NCBI RefSeq assembly: GCF_001718195.1
Contig: NZ_MCNV01000006.1
Span: 248,001-312,000, forward strand
Origin: Paraburkholderia nodosa
Lineage (GTDB): Bacteria; Pseudomonadota; Gammaproteobacteria; Burkholderiales; Burkholderiaceae
Reading direction: 5' to 3'
DNA: 64,000 nt
Shown piece after piece: positions 1-12,059 of this stretch. The position numbers and the translations under genes are program-made. The first letter of the stretch is position 1. Every line of letters begins with the position of its first letter. The notes beneath the pieces are model-generated. The model was not told the DNA's origin and made no database searches. It saw only the letters and a program-made list of their open reading frames with translations.

Positions 1-1372
1 TCACGCCCAGCAGGTCATCGGACGTGAATTCGCCGGTGATCGAATTCAGCGATTCCTGCGCGAGCCGCAGCTCTTCGGCGAACAGATCGAGCAATTGCGA
101 ATTCTGGTCGGCGTGCGCCGCCGCGTGCGCGAGATGCTCGCGCGCCGCGCGCAGCGCGATGAGATGCCGCTCGCGCGCGAGATAGACGCTCTGCGCATCC
201 GCCTGCCAGCCCGCAATGCGCAGCAACTCGGCGCGCAGCAGCCCAACACCGTCGCCCTGTTTCGCCGAAAGACGCAACTCGCACACTTCGCTGCCGTTGC
301 CGGCACGACGCTGCGCCACTTCGGGCGGCACGCCGGTCAGGTCGGTCTTGTTGAGCACGCGCACGACCGGCACACCGGCGGGAAAGCGCGCGGCGATCAC
401 CTCGTCTTCGGCGTTCATGCCCGTGCGCGCATCGAGCAGATGCAGCACCACGTCTGCGCGGCCGATCTCGCTCCACGTGCGCTCGATGCCGATCTTTTCG
501 ACCTCGTCCTCGGTGTCGCGCAAACCTGCCGTGTCGATCACATGCAGCGGAATGCCCTCGACCTGGATGGTCTGGGAAATCTTGTCGCGCGTCGTGCCGG
601 CAACGGGTGTCACGATCGCGAGCTCCGCGCCTGCCAGCGCGTTCAGCAGCGACGACTTGCCCACGTTGGGTTGTCCCGCGAGCACGACCGAAAGGCCCTC
701 GCGCAGCAGCGCGCCCTGGCGCGCTTCGGAGAGCACCTGGTCGAGTTGCGCGCGAATGCGTGCGAGCTTGCCGCGGGCGTCCGCGGCCTCGAGGAAATCG
801 ATCTCTTCTTCGGGGAAATCGAGCGTCGCCTCCACGAGCATGCGCAGCGTCACGACGTCGTCCACGAGCGCGTGGATGTCGCGCGAGAACGCGCCGTCGA
901 GCGAGCGGCCCGCCGAGCGCGCCGCCGCTTCGGTGCTCGCCTCGATCAGGTCGGCCACGGCTTCCGCCTGGGCCAGATCGAGTTTGTCGTTGAGGAACGC
1001 GCGTCGCGTAAATTCGCCAGGTTCCGCGAGGCGCAGCCCGAACTCGCGGCCGGCCTCGATGCAGCGCTGCAAAACGAGTTGCAGCACGATCGGGCCGCCG
1101 TGGCCCTGCAGTTCGAGCACGTGCTCGCCAGTGTACGAATGCGGCGCGGGGAACGACAGCGCGATACCGCGATCGAGCACCGTGCCGGCGCCGTCGAGGA
1201 ACGGCACATAGCTCGCGTGGCGCGCAACCAGGTCCTGGCCCGTGAGGGCCTGCATCAACGCAGCGGTCGCCGCCGCGCCGGCGCGGCCGGCCGACACGCG
1301 CACGACACCAATCCCGCCGCGTCCGGGCGCGGTAGCAATGGCGACGATGGGATCGGAATCGGTGGCGAGCAT
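1..1372 (-). CDS. mnmE: tRNA uridine-5-carboxymethylaminomethyl(34) synthesis GTPase MnmE (3' end cut by window)
   Basis: MnmE, with MnmG, makes the cmnm5 modification of the wobble uridine in tRNA. The start [20 protein letters not shown] is the conserved N-terminus that binds the formyl-folate cofactor. A helical domain with a Ras-like GTPase insert follows; the P-loop GQPNVGKSS lies near residues 230-238 and the G3 motif [11 protein letters not shown] follows it. The frame reads [13 protein letters not shown] to base 2, so about eight residues are missing, including the expected C-terminal CxGK motif. 457 residues are present. ATG at 1372 is chosen because family homology begins there. It stands alone on the minus strand, ahead of the divergent HTH gene. 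Confidence 0.96.
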   Translation of the reverse strand, partial: MLATDSDPIVAIATAPGRGGIGVVRVSAGRAGAAATAALMQALTGQDLVARHASYVPFLDGAGTVLDRGIALSFPAPHSYTGEHVLELQGHGGPIVLQLVLQRCIEAGREFGLRLAEPGEFTRRAFLNDKLDLAQAEAVADLIEASTEAAARSAGRSLDGAFSRDIHALVDDVVTLRMLVEATLDFPEEEIDFLEAADARGKLARIRAQLDQVLSEARQGALLREGLSVVLAGQPNVGKSSLLNALAGAELAIVTPVAGTTRDKISQTIQVEGIPLHVIDTAGLRDTEDEVEKIGIERTWSEIGRADVVLHLLDARTGMNAEDEVIAARFPAGVPVVRVLNKTDLTGVPPEVAQRRAGNGSEVCELRLSAKQGDGVGLLRAELLRIAGWQADAQSVYLARERHLIALRAAREHLAHAAAHADQNSQLLDLFAEELRLAQESLNSITGEFTSDDLLGV

Positions 1373-1519
1373 GATGGGCGTGGACCGTAGAGCAGGGCTG
1401 GAATCGGGATGGAGTGCGGGGACTCACTGCGGTCTTGCAAGCACTCGCAAAACGCGAGGCATTGTAACGCGCCGGACAGAGCGTTTTCGACTGGAAACCC
1501 AGCTAAGAGCCGTCTCGAT

Positions 1520-1549
1520 TTATCTTAATTTAGATAAGATTAGTCTTAA
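1520..1549. promoter_or_regulatory. AT-rich inverted-repeat cluster between mnmE and the HTH gene
   Basis: The 1373-1736 gap is clearly more AT-rich than the genes around it. It holds TTATCT (1520-1525), six bases, then AGATAA (1532-1537), overlapped by TAAGA (1535-1539), four bases, TCTTA (1544-1548). The hexamer TCTTAA occurs at 1523 and 1544, 21 bp apart, which is two helical turns. This looks like an operator, possibly for the adjacent HTH protein. No strong -35/-10 pair stands out and function is inferred only. Confidence 0.35.
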
Positions 1550-1736
1550 GGAATTCTGTCGGATTTCAGATAATTCAGGCGCTGGATCTCGCCAACATCG
1601 TGCCACACGGGAATTCATGGGGGATCTCGACCGAAGTCATACGGCAACCAGAAGCAGGTGAATTATCGCTTTTATACGTTAAATGTAGCCTAACTGGTTG
1701 TCATCTTCGGCAATTTCGGGTTGCACAATCTGGCCC

Positions 1737-2156
1737 ATGCCGACCACCAACGAAAAAGCCGCTTTTGCCGAACGTCTCAGGTTCGCCATGAAGCGCGCGC
1801 CCGAAAAGCTACGCGGCAGCACCGACCTGGCGAACCGGTTCAATCTGCGCCATCACGGCGAGCATCCGGTTTCGCCGCAAACCGCTCACAAGTGGCTGAG
1901 CGGTCGCACCATTCCCACGCAGGACAAGCTGGAGACGCTGGCGAAATGGTTCGACGTGGACATCCACTGGCTGCACTACGGGCCTCCGGGCAATGCCGGC
2001 TCTGGCGTGCCGAGGCCGCGCAAGCCTGACGGCAAATATCCGGTTTCCGAGGAAACGCTCGAACTGGCCTCGAAGATCGAATCGCTCAGCGCCCATCACC
2101 GCTATCTCGTGCAGGAACTGGTCGCCCAATTCTACGGCGACGCCGAGAAGAACTAA
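1737..2156 (+). CDS. small helix-turn-helix transcriptional regulator
   Basis: 139 residues. The N-terminal half (about residues 5-75) looks like an XRE/lambda-repressor-type HTH: a helix around ERLRFAMKR, then LANRFNL, a segment rich in SPQTAHKWLSG where the recognition helix would be, and KLETLAKWFDVDIHWLHYG, typical of cI-like folds. The C-terminal half is helical and charged, without a recognisable ligand domain. I start it at ATG 1737 because upstream codons do not resemble the fold; no clear Shine-Dalgarno is seen. A regulator in this position next to yidC is familiar from Burkholderia genomes, but I know of no assigned target. The AT-rich leader with inverted repeats suggests autoregulation. 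Confidence 0.8.
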   Translation: MPTTNEKAAFAERLRFAMKRAPEKLRGSTDLANRFNLRHHGEHPVSPQTAHKWLSGRTIPTQDKLETLAKWFDVDIHWLHYGPPGNAGSGVPRPRKPDGKYPVSEETLELASKIESLSAHHRYLVQELVAQFYGDAEKN

Positions 2157-2191
2157 CGCGCACACACGAACACTAACGCGCACACACGAAC
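2153..2191 (+). repeat. 20-bp tandem direct repeat spanning the HTH stop codon
   Basis: CTAACGCGCACACACGAACA is followed at once by a second copy that differs only in its last base. The TAA stop of the HTH gene lies inside copy one. It looks like a recent slippage duplication at the 3' end. Confidence 0.85.
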
Positions 2192-2233
2192 GCTGCGCTC
2201 TGCGCCGTCAAGGAAATGGCGGTCCGATAACGC

Positions 2234-2269
2234 AAAAAGCCGTCCGGTTCGCACCGGACGGCTTTTTTT
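2234..2269. terminator. bidirectional Rho-independent terminator (HTH gene / yidC)
   Basis: A perfect 15-bp stem AAAAAGCCGTCCGGT / ACCGGACGGCTTTTT with loop TCGC, flanked by A and T runs. It lies between the convergent HTH gene and yidC and can serve both. Confidence 0.92.
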
Positions 2270-2311
2270 CGAGCCTGGATTCAGGCGGCGGCATCACTGC
2301 CGCCCCGGCAC

Positions 2312-3988
2312 TCAGGCGGGCTTCTTCTTGCCCTTACCCATCATGCGCGTGATGTAGTACTGCTGCGCGATCGACAGCACGTTGTTCACGACGTAGTACA
2401 GCACGAGGCCGGCCGGGAAGAAGAAGAACATGACCGAGAACGCAATCGGCATGAACATCATCATCTTCGCCTGGACGGGGTCCGGCGGCGTCGGGTTGAG
2501 CTTGGTCTGCACGAACATCGAGACGGCCATCAGCACCGGCAGGATGAAGAACGGGTCCTGCTGCGAGAGGTCGTGAATCCAGAGAATCCACGGCGCACCG
2601 CGCATTTCCACCGACGAGAGCAGCACCCAGTACAGCGAAATGAACACCGGGATCTGGATCACCACCGGCAGACAGCCGCCGAACGGATTCACCTTCTCCG
2701 TCTTGTAGAGCTCCATGAGCGCTGCGTTCATCTTCTGCGGGTCGCTCTTGAAGCGCTCGCGCAGCGCCTGCATGCGCGGCGTGATTTCCTTCATGCGCGC
2801 CATCGACTTGTAGCTGGCGGCGGAGAGCGGGAAGAACACGGCCTTGATGAGCAGCGTGAGCAGCACGATCGACCAGCCCCAGTTGCCCACGTAACCGTGG
2901 ATCTTCTCGAGCAGCCAGAAGAGCGGCTTGGCGATGATCGTCACCCAGCCGTAGTCTTTCACGAGCTCCAGGCCCGGCGCGACGCCTTCGAGCATGCGCT
3001 CTTCCTGGGGACCTGCGAAGAGGCGTGCCTGCACGGTATTCGTCGCACCCGGTGCGATCGTGCCGAGCGGCTGCTTCATGCCCACGCGATAGAGCGAGTT
3101 GTCGAACTTCTCGACGTAGATGCTGCGCTTGACGCCTTGCTGCGGAATCCACGCGGTCGCGAAGTAGTGCTGCACCATCGCGATCCAGCCGTTATCGGCC
3201 TGGGTCACGAAGTCGGCCTTGTTCTTGTCGATGTCGCCGAACGTGATCTTCTGGAAGTGATGCTCGTTCGAGTACACCGCCGGCCCGATGAAGGTGTGCG
3301 AGAAGCGCGGCGTTTCGACCGGCTGGCTGTCACGCACGATTTCCATGTAGAGCGTGGGCGAAACCGGCGCGCCACTGACGTTCTGCACCTTCCAGTCCAC
3401 GCCGATCACGTAGCTGCCACGCGTGAACGTGTAGGTCTTGGTGACCTTCACGCCGCCTTTCTCGGGCGACTGCAGCGCGATCTGGAAGGAGTTGGCGTCG
3501 CCGGTCAGCTCGCGCGGGCCTTCGACTGCCGTGAACACGTCGTTGTGGTTCGGGAAGTCGCCGCCGAGCAGGCCGGTGCGCGCGAGGTACGTGTGGTCGT
3601 TCGTGTGGTCGAACAACGTGATGTACTGGTCGGGACCCTTGCCGTCGGCGCTTTCCTTCACGAGCGAAAGCTTCACGAGCGTGCCGCCGCGCGTGTCGAT
3701 CACGCCGTCGTAGACGTCGGTGCGAAAGTGAACGAGCTGTGCTGCGGCTGCAGCCGGCTGGGCGGTGTTCGTCGGCGCCTGGCCCGCGGCGGCAGCGGCC
3801 GTCGGCAGGTCGGACGCGCCGTTGGCGGCGCTAGCCGGCGCAGGGCCGCTCGAGGCGGATTGCGTCTGCGTTTGCGTCGCGTTCGGGAAGAACATCGACT
3901 GGCGTCCATGGTCGCGCTGCCAGTTGTCGTACAGCATGACAGCTGACATGAAGAAGATGACCCATAGGACGGTGCGTTTGATATCCAT
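2312..3988 (-). CDS. yidC: membrane protein insertase YidC
   Basis: YidC (Oxa1 family) inserts and folds inner-membrane proteins, alone or with SecYEG. 558 residues, the usual Gram-negative length. The start [20 protein letters not shown] is the first transmembrane helix. An Ala/Gln/Pro-rich linker (about 30-85) leads to the large periplasmic beta-sandwich domain (about 90-350). The conserved five-helix core begins near [20 protein letters not shown], whose Arg/Lys face forms the hydrophilic groove, and ends with a basic KGKKKPA tail. It is the last gene of the leftward group rpmH-rnpA-yidD-yidC, the usual context coupling ribosome assembly and membrane insertion near the origin. Confidence 0.98.
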   Translation of the reverse strand: MDIKRTVLWVIFFMSAVMLYDNWQRDHGRQSMFFPNATQTQTQSASSGPAPASAANGASDLPTAAAAAGQAPTNTAQPAAAAAQLVHFRTDVYDGVIDTRGGTLVKLSLVKESADGKGPDQYITLFDHTNDHTYLARTGLLGGDFPNHNDVFTAVEGPRELTGDANSFQIALQSPEKGGVKVTKTYTFTRGSYVIGVDWKVQNVSGAPVSPTLYMEIVRDSQPVETPRFSHTFIGPAVYSNEHHFQKITFGDIDKNKADFVTQADNGWIAMVQHYFATAWIPQQGVKRSIYVEKFDNSLYRVGMKQPLGTIAPGATNTVQARLFAGPQEERMLEGVAPGLELVKDYGWVTIIAKPLFWLLEKIHGYVGNWGWSIVLLTLLIKAVFFPLSAASYKSMARMKEITPRMQALRERFKSDPQKMNAALMELYKTEKVNPFGGCLPVVIQIPVFISLYWVLLSSVEMRGAPWILWIHDLSQQDPFFILPVLMAVSMFVQTKLNPTPPDPVQAKMMMFMPIAFSVMFFFFPAGLVLYYVVNNVLSIAQQYYITRMMGKGKKKPA

Positions 3989-4018
3989 GCGTTGTCTCAG
4001 TGTCGATGGAATGGCGCG

Positions 4019-4249
4019 TCAGCGCTTTTTCGGAGATGCAGGCGGGACGAGATCGACGCCGCCCGCCGAAAACGGATGGCAGCGGCACAGTCGCCGCGCG
4101 GCGAGGTAAGTCCCACGCGCGGCGCCATGATACTGGATTGCCTCGCGTGCGTAATCCGAACAGGAAGGATAAAAACGGCACCGGCTGCCGAGGAGGGGAC
4201 TCACGGCAAGCTTGTAGAAACGCAGCAGTGCGATCAATACCGTTTGCAT
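4019..4249 (-). CDS. yidD: membrane protein insertion efficiency factor YidD
   Basis: YidD is a small peripheral inner-membrane protein that assists YidC-dependent insertion. The conserved part starts [20 protein letters not shown], an amphipathic helix. It then carries the Cys-rich signature [15 protein letters not shown] and [15 protein letters not shown]. The start at 4249 gives 76 residues, matching the family. An in-frame ATG at 4345 overlaps the rnpA stop as ATGA and would add 32 poorly conserved residues; it may serve for translational coupling. It sits between rnpA and yidC, as in most proteobacteria. Confidence 0.9.
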   Translation of the reverse strand: MQTVLIALLRFYKLAVSPLLGSRCRFYPSCSDYAREAIQYHGAARGTYLAARRLCRCHPFSAGGVDLVPPASPKKR

Positions 4250-4341
4250 GGCGTTGCGGCCTGGCTGCGCCGCGTTCGATGACGAACCACGTGCCGCTTG
4301 CGCGGCGGCTACGTCGGATATGCCGGACTCGCGTGCCCCGC

Positions 4342-4875
4342 TCATGATGCGCGGGTCTTGCTCTCGTCCGGCGGCAAATCTTTACCGGCCTGGGCCTGCG
4401 GCGGTTCCCCGGCTGCCTGCCCACTTGGTGCCGCAGCCTGCGTTGCGCAAGGGGTGCGCGCAGATGTCGCAGGCGCAGCGCCGCCACGCCGCGTGACTTC
4501 GCGCGCGGCCTTTTCGAGCAGCGTTTCGATCTCGCCGCGGCACAAAGCTTTGAGCCCCGGCGAAGACGCGCCCGGCAGCGCCTTGCGGTCGAACTTCGTA
4601 TGCAGGCGCAGCAGCAGGTCGAAACCTTCGAACTGCGCCCGGCGCACACGAAACGCTTCACGGGCAATGCGGCGCACCAGGTTGCGCGTGACCGCGCGCG
4701 GTGCGTACTTCTTGCCGATCACGAGCCCGAGCCGCGCCTCGTTGCCGGTGGGCCGGCCGTACACGACGAAGTGCTCGGTGCGGCGCCAGGGGCGCAAACG
4801 AAAAACGGATGAGAACTCATCCGTTTTCAGTAGCCTTGCGGCTTTCGGAAAAGCGGCTTGCGTTCGCGACGGCAT
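4342..4875 (-). CDS. rnpA: ribonuclease P protein component
   Basis: RnpA is the protein subunit of RNase P, which trims the 5' leader from pre-tRNA together with the M1 RNA. The core runs from [13 protein letters not shown] through the conserved RNR-like basic helix ([22 protein letters not shown]) to the fold's last strand and helix. From about residue 125 a tail rich in Ala, Pro, Thr and Gln carries the protein to 177 residues, longer than the E. coli enzyme (about 119). ATG 4875 is taken because homology begins at MPSRTQ; more upstream in-frame codons run toward rpmH. It follows rpmH in one transcript and overlaps the long form of yidD. Confidence 0.94.
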   Translation of the reverse strand: MPSRTQAAFPKAARLLKTDEFSSVFRLRPWRRTEHFVVYGRPTGNEARLGLVIGKKYAPRAVTRNLVRRIAREAFRVRRAQFEGFDLLLRLHTKFDRKALPGASSPGLKALCRGEIETLLEKAAREVTRRGGAAPATSARTPCATQAAAPSGQAAGEPPQAQAGKDLPPDESKTRAS

Positions 4876-4966
4876 GACGCCCCGATCAGTTACCAGGTTC
4901 GTCCTGTTCGCCGTGCTCGCGAGCGGGCCGCTACCCGTGATTTCGCTGATAGCGATGCTGCCCGAC

Positions 4967-5101
4967 TTAGACGGCGAGGCGCTTGCGACCCTTCGCACGG
5001 CGTGCGTTGATCACTTTGCGGCCACCAGCGGTCTTCATGCGCACGCGGAAACCGTGGGTACGCTTGCGACGGGTAACGGAAGGTTGGAAAGTACGTTTCA
5101 T
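4967..5101 (-). CDS. rpmH: 50S ribosomal protein L34
   Basis: A 44-residue, strongly basic protein beginning [18 protein letters not shown] and ending GRKRLAV, which is L34. It is a late-assembling large-subunit protein. The start has a GAGAG Shine-Dalgarno 6 bases upstream. It is first in the leftward group with rnpA, yidD and yidC, divergent from dnaA. Confidence 0.97.
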   Translation of the reverse strand: MKRTFQPSVTRRKRTHGFRVRMKTAGGRKVINARRAKGRKRLAV

Positions 5102-5193
5102 GTTGCTCTCACTGTTGAGTTATGACCGCGGCGAGCATCGCGGAAAAAGGCAATGGCCGGTGGTACTAGGGATTGGTTTTCGAGGAACCCGCT

Positions 5194-5222
5194 ATTTAAG
5201 CCGGTTTTTCGTTGGCCGTCAA
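5194..5222 (-). promoter_or_regulatory. sigma-70 promoter for rpmH-rnpA-yidD-yidC
   Basis: Minus strand TTGACG (5222-5217), 17-bp spacer, TTAAAT (5199-5194), about 90 bp before the rpmH start. It is the best promoter-like match in the 423-bp rpmH/dnaA gap. Confidence 0.6.
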
Positions 5223-5312
5223 TAGCTTAGGCGATCGAACCTTCTCGAACGGCAGCGCAACGCCTGCATCGGCCGCGGTGAGGGCACGAACGAGCGTGCG
5301 TTGATCCGTCCC

Positions 5313-5352
5313 TGTGGATAACTTCCTGGTGAGGGGATTTCGGCGTTAGAAT
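5313..5352 (+). promoter_or_regulatory. DnaA box and likely dnaA promoter
   Basis: TGTGGATAA (5313-5321) is a perfect consensus DnaA box in reverse orientation. TAGAAT (5347-5352) is a plausible -10 with no good -35. The placement, just upstream of a -10 for dnaA, fits autorepression by DnaA. It is the only full box I find in the 5102-5524 gap, so I do not call oriC here. Confidence 0.6.
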
Positions 5353-5524
5353 CTCGCCTATCCCAAGAATCCTGCATGCCGCTCCGGCCCGCCTGCTTGC
5401 CGCAAGACCTTTGCCGCGCGGGCTTCCGGAGCCATTGCCGTCGCCTCGTCAGGGCCTCGTCGCATCCGTGCGACAAGAGCGGGGCGACCGCAACGCATGC
5501 AAACAAAACGACCACAGCAACTCG

Positions 5525-7108
5525 ATGAACGAATTCTGGCAACACTGTTCCGCACTACTGGAGCGTGAGCTAACGCCCCAGCAGTACGTGACGTGGATTA
5601 AACCGTTGGCCCCGGTTGCCTTCGATGCTGCGGCGAACACGCTGCAGATAGCCGCTCCCAACCGTTTCAAGCTCGACTGGGTCAAGAGCCAGTTCTCGGG
5701 CCGGATCACCGATCTGGCGCGCGACTTCTGGCAGACCCCCGTCGACGTGCAGTTCGTCCTCGACCCGAAGGCGGGCATGCGCGCGCCTCACGTCGCACCG
5801 GCGCCCGCCGCCGCGTCGCGCGCGCCGCTGGCTGCCGCGCCGGCGTCCGCATCGGTCATGAGCGCAGCCGCCGCGCCGCAGCCGGCCGCCGTGACGGGCG
5901 GGACGGGACTCGCGGGCATGGTGCATGCCGCGTCGGCCGCCGCCGCGCAGGCCACGGCCGATGACGCCGCCGACCTCGATCTGCCCAGCCTCGACGCCAA
6001 CGAAGCCGCCGCCGGCCGCCGCACATGGCGTCCGGGCCAGGGCGCGGCTGCGGCCGCTTCGAGCGGCGAGCCGGACCCGACCTACGAGCGCTCGAAGCTC
6101 AACCCGGTGCTCACGTTCGACAACTTCGTGACGGGCAAGGCGAACCAGCTCGCGCGCGCGGCCGCCATCCAGGTCGCCGACAACCCCGGGATCTCGTATA
6201 ACCCGCTGTTCCTCTACGGCGGCGTGGGCCTTGGCAAGACCCACTTGATCCACGCGATCGGCAACCAGCTCCTGCTCGACAAGCCGGGCGCGCGCATCCG
6301 CTACATCCACGCAGAACAGTATGTGTCCGACGTGGTGAAGGCCTACCAGCGCAAGGCATTCGACGACTTCAAGCGTTACTACCACTCGCTCGACCTGCTG
6401 CTGATCGACGATATTCAGTTCTTCTCGGGCAAGTCGCGCACGCAGGAAGAGTTCTTCTACGCGTTCGAGGCGCTCGTCGCCAACAAGGCGCAGGTGATCA
6501 TCACGAGCGATACGTATCCGAAGGAAATCTCGGGTATCGACGACCGTCTGATCTCGCGCTTCGACTCGGGCCTGACCGTGGCGATCGAGCCGCCGGAGCT
6601 CGAAATGCGCGTGGCCATTCTGATGCGCAAGGCGCAATCGGAAGGCGTGAGCCTGAACGAGGACGTGGCGTTCTTCGTCGCGAAGCACCTGCGCTCGAAC
6701 GTGCGCGAACTCGAAGGCGCGCTGCGCAAGATCCTCGCGTATTCGAAGTTCCACGGCCGCGAGATCTCGATCGAGCTGACCAAGGAAGCGCTCAAGGACC
6801 TGCTGACGGTGCAGAACCGCCAGATTTCGGTCGAAAACATCCAGAAGACGGTGGCGGACTTCTACAGCATCAAGGTCGCCGACATGTATTCGAAGAAGCG
6901 CCCGGCGAACATTGCGCGCCCGCGCCAGATCGCCATGTATCTGGCCAAGGAACTCACGCAGAAGAGCCTGCCGGAAATCGGCGAGTTGTTCGGCGGCCGC
7001 GACCACACCACGGTGCTGCACGCCGTGCGCAAGATCGCCGACGAACGCACCAAGGACGCCCAGCTCAATCACGAGCTGCACGTGCTCGAGCAGACGCTGA
7101 AGGGGTAA
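5525..7108 (+). CDS. dnaA: chromosomal replication initiator protein DnaA
   Basis: DnaA binds DnaA boxes and opens oriC as an ATP-dependent filament. 527 residues. Domain I starts [21 protein letters not shown] long Ala/Pro-rich domain II linker (about 85-190) explains the length over E. coli (467). The AAA+ domain III has Walker [10 protein letters not shown] (about 232-240) and Walker [10 protein letters not shown] (about 291-299). Domain IV ends with the DnaA signature around [17 protein letters not shown] 5525 is fixed by domain I homology; upstream in-frame codons are not conserved. dnaN and gyrB follow on the same strand, and a DnaA box lies in its promoter region. Confidence 0.98.
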   Translation: MNEFWQHCSALLERELTPQQYVTWIKPLAPVAFDAAANTLQIAAPNRFKLDWVKSQFSGRITDLARDFWQTPVDVQFVLDPKAGMRAPHVAPAPAAASRAPLAAAPASASVMSAAAAPQPAAVTGGTGLAGMVHAASAAAAQATADDAADLDLPSLDANEAAAGRRTWRPGQGAAAAASSGEPDPTYERSKLNPVLTFDNFVTGKANQLARAAAIQVADNPGISYNPLFLYGGVGLGKTHLIHAIGNQLLLDKPGARIRYIHAEQYVSDVVKAYQRKAFDDFKRYYHSLDLLLIDDIQFFSGKSRTQEEFFYAFEALVANKAQVIITSDTYPKEISGIDDRLISRFDSGLTVAIEPPELEMRVAILMRKAQSEGVSLNEDVAFFVAKHLRSNVRELEGALRKILAYSKFHGREISIELTKEALKDLLTVQNRQISVENIQKTVADFYSIKVADMYSKKRPANIARPRQIAMYLAKELTQKSLPEIGELFGGRDHTTVLHAVRKIADERTKDAQLNHELHVLEQTLKG

Positions 7109-7383
7109 GACGCATCAGGCGGCAGCGCAATGGCGGGGCGGACGTCGTTTCCCGAAAGGTTTGCCCTGTTTATTTCGCGGATCGCCCCCAATTTAGGGAA
7201 GTGGTCCGTTTTCAGGCACAATATGGGTTTAACCGCCCGGCGGTCCGGGGCGGGAACCACCGCCGCGGCCTGTGCCGCATTAACCGCCTGAGCGGCGCCA
7301 AAGCCGCGTGACTTTCGTGGGGTCACGTCGGCAAAACCGGCGCCAGGCGGGCGCGCAGTCCGTCACATCAACGAAGGAACTCT

Positions 7384-8487
7384 ATGCAACTGGTCAAGAC
7401 CGAACGCGATAACCTGCTGAGGCCGCTGCAAACGGTGAGCGGCATTGTCGAACGCCGCCATACGTTGCCGATCCTCGCCAATCTGCTGATCACCAAAACC
7501 GGTTCCGACGTCTCGTTCCTGTCGACCGACCTCGAGTTGCAGATCACCACGACCGCCGACTTCGGCGTCGGCAACGACCAGGTGGCCACGACCGTCGCCG
7601 CACGCAAGCTGCTCGACATCCTGCGCGCGATGCCCGACGGCCAGGTCACGCTCACGCTCGCGGACAAGCGCCTCACGGTGCAGTCGGGCAAGAGCCGCTT
7701 CGCCCTGCAAACGCTCGCCGCGGACGAGTTCCCCACGGTGGCGCAGGCCAAGGACTTCGGCGCGAACCTCGCGGTGCCGCAGAAGACGTTCCGCCAGTTG
7801 CTCGGCATGGTGTATTTCGCCATGGCGCAGCAGGACATCCGTTACTACCTGAACGGCATGCTGCTCGTCGTGGACGGCGACCAGCTCATGGCAGTCGCCA
7901 CCGACGGCCATCGCCTCGCGTTCTCCTCGATGAAGATCGAAGGCTCGTTCGCGCGCCAGGAAGTCATCATCCCGCGCAAGACCATTCTCGAACTCCAGCG
8001 CCTGCTCGAAGACATCGACGACGTGCTGAAGATCGACATCGGTTCGACCCAGGTCAAGTTCACGTTCGGCCAGGTCGAGCTCGTCTCGAAGCTCGTGGAA
8101 GGCAAGTTCCCCGACTTCCAGCGCGTGATCCCGAAGGCGCACAAGAACACCTTCCAGATCGGCCGCGAAGAACTGCAACGCTCGCTGCAACGCGCGGCGA
8201 TTCTCACGTCCGACAAGTTCAAGGGCGTGCGCTGCATCATCGAGCCGGGCCAGCTCAAGATCATGTCGACCAACGCCGACCAGGAAGAGGCGCAGGAAGA
8301 GCTGGAAATCGCCTACCAGGGCGACACCATCGACATCGGGTTCAACGTCACGTATCTGCTCGACGTACTCGCGAACCTGAAGGTCGACACGCTGGAAGTG
8401 AGCCTCGGCGACGCCAGCTCCAGCGCACTCATCACGATTCCCGAGAACGAGGAATTCAAGTACGTGGTGATGCCGATGCGCATCTAA
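7384..8487 (+). CDS. dnaN: DNA polymerase III subunit beta (sliding clamp)
   Basis: DnaN forms the ring-shaped processivity clamp of the replicative polymerase. 367 residues, the normal length for three clamp domains. It opens MQLVKTERDNLLRPLQTVSGIVERRHTLPI and closes with the conserved FKYVVMPMRI, which forms part of the peptide-binding pocket. A GAAGGA Shine-Dalgarno sits just before the ATG. A 275-bp gap separates it from dnaA and contains no further gene; an ACAATAT element near 7220 could be a -10 for a separate dnaN promoter. Confidence 0.98.
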   Translation: MQLVKTERDNLLRPLQTVSGIVERRHTLPILANLLITKTGSDVSFLSTDLELQITTTADFGVGNDQVATTVAARKLLDILRAMPDGQVTLTLADKRLTVQSGKSRFALQTLAADEFPTVAQAKDFGANLAVPQKTFRQLLGMVYFAMAQQDIRYYLNGMLLVVDGDQLMAVATDGHRLAFSSMKIEGSFARQEVIIPRKTILELQRLLEDIDDVLKIDIGSTQVKFTFGQVELVSKLVEGKFPDFQRVIPKAHKNTFQIGREELQRSLQRAAILTSDKFKGVRCIIEPGQLKIMSTNADQEEAQEELEIAYQGDTIDIGFNVTYLLDVLANLKVDTLEVSLGDASSSALITIPENEEFKYVVMPMRI

Positions 8488-8570
8488 AAAGCGCGACAGA
8501 AGAAGAACACCAGGGGGCGCTGCGCCCCTTTGGCGTTTTTATGGCTTTTTGAAAAAGTCTCGAGCAGTAA

Positions 8571-11075
<2,505 letters not shown>

Positions 11076-11097
11076 TCGTCTACGCCTGCATTGAACA

Positions 11098-11130
11098 ACA
11101 AACGCCCGGTTTCCCGGGCGTTTGTTTTTT
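11098..11130. terminator. bidirectional terminator after gyrB
   Basis: A 12-bp perfect stem ACAAACGCCCGG / CCGGGCGTTTGT with loop TTTC, followed by a T run. It lies between convergent gyrB and the nitroreductase gene. Confidence 0.92.
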
Positions 11131-11150
11131 GTACGGCCTCACGCCGCAAC

Positions 11151-11822
11151 TCAAGCCGCGAAACCCACCGGGATGACATAGACGACGCTCTGCCCGGCAG
11201 GCAAACCGAGCGCGTGCGCTGCCTGCGGCCCATCGACCGCGCCCACGGGCACGGCGACGAGCCCGAGCGCAACGGCCTGCAGCAGCATGTTCTGGGCGGC
11301 GTGCCCGGCCTCCAGATCGCTATACACGCCGGCTCTCCCCCCATACCGCTGCTTGAGCCGGCCGGGATCGGCAGCCACCACGATCAAGGCCGGCGCCGCC
11401 CCGACAGACGCCTGGTTGAGTGCAAGCGCTTGCAGCTTGGGGCGCATGTCGGGCGTCGCTCGCGTCTGCGCGCGGTGGCCTTGAGGCACGTAGTGCATCA
11501 CCTCTGCGGCGGTCACCATGTAGAGTTCAAGCGCAAACAAAGCGCCGGCCGAAGGCGCCGCGCGCTTGCCGTCCGGGCTGGTCACGCCCTGGCCGGCCCA
11601 CAGCAGCTGGCCGATGGTCTCGACAGGCAACGCGTCGGACCGGAACCTGCGTACGGACCTGCGCCGCTGGATGGCATCCTCGAGAGAGACCGTGCCGGAG
11701 ACTTTGGGCTTGGGCAGTGCGATCTCATTGGTGTACTTCGCCGGGCTCTCCTGCGCCTGGCTGGTGGAAACCTGGGTCATTGCGCCCGCAGCCAGCGCGG
11801 CCAGCAGTTCACGGCGTTTCAT
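11151..11822 (-). CDS. SagB/ThcOx-type nitroreductase family protein with signal peptide
   Basis: 223 residues. The N-terminus MKRRELLAALAAGAMTQVSTSQAQ looks like a signal peptide; the two arginines and following hydrophobic stretch could be Tat or Sec. The rest is an FMN-type nitroreductase of the SagB subgroup: LEDAIQRRRSVRRF near the start is the FMN phosphate-binding motif, TSPDGKRAAPSAGALFALELYMV is the typical SagB core, and GHAAQNMLLQAVALGLVAVPVGA completes the fold. Substrate unknown; no neighbouring precursor peptide or YcaO gene points to azole chemistry. A GGAGG Shine-Dalgarno precedes the ATG. An exported flavin reductase would favour Tat export after folding. Confidence 0.85.
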   Translation of the reverse strand: MKRRELLAALAAGAMTQVSTSQAQESPAKYTNEIALPKPKVSGTVSLEDAIQRRRSVRRFRSDALPVETIGQLLWAGQGVTSPDGKRAAPSAGALFALELYMVTAAEVMHYVPQGHRAQTRATPDMRPKLQALALNQASVGAAPALIVVAADPGRLKQRYGGRAGVYSDLEAGHAAQNMLLQAVALGLVAVPVGAVDGPQAAHALGLPAGQSVVYVIPVGFAA

Positions 11823-12059
11823 CCGGCGCCTCCATGAGTGACGGAGCAGGCCTCGACGGCCTTCGCGATTTTCACTATTTCACGTTTTCGAGCGACACCC
11901 GGACCATGGCGCAATTCGATCAATAGTCACCACTGGCCCACTCGCAGAAGTTATAGACCGTAAATTCGAGATTGCGAGGTCCGATTCAACATCGCGATTT
12001 ACAGCAGCGAAAAAGCGCCCTTGAAGGCGCCATTTTTTGTGTGGAAGACAGCGGCAATT

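Noticed and set aside
5102..5524. oriC between rpmH and dnaA
   Set aside because: Only one consensus DnaA box and no AT-rich unwinding tract, while 12060-12325 has both.
8512..8550. Terminator between dnaN and gyrB
   Set aside because: GGGGCGC/GCGCCCC can fold, but the T run is not directly after the stem and the three genes may be co-transcribed; left uncalled.
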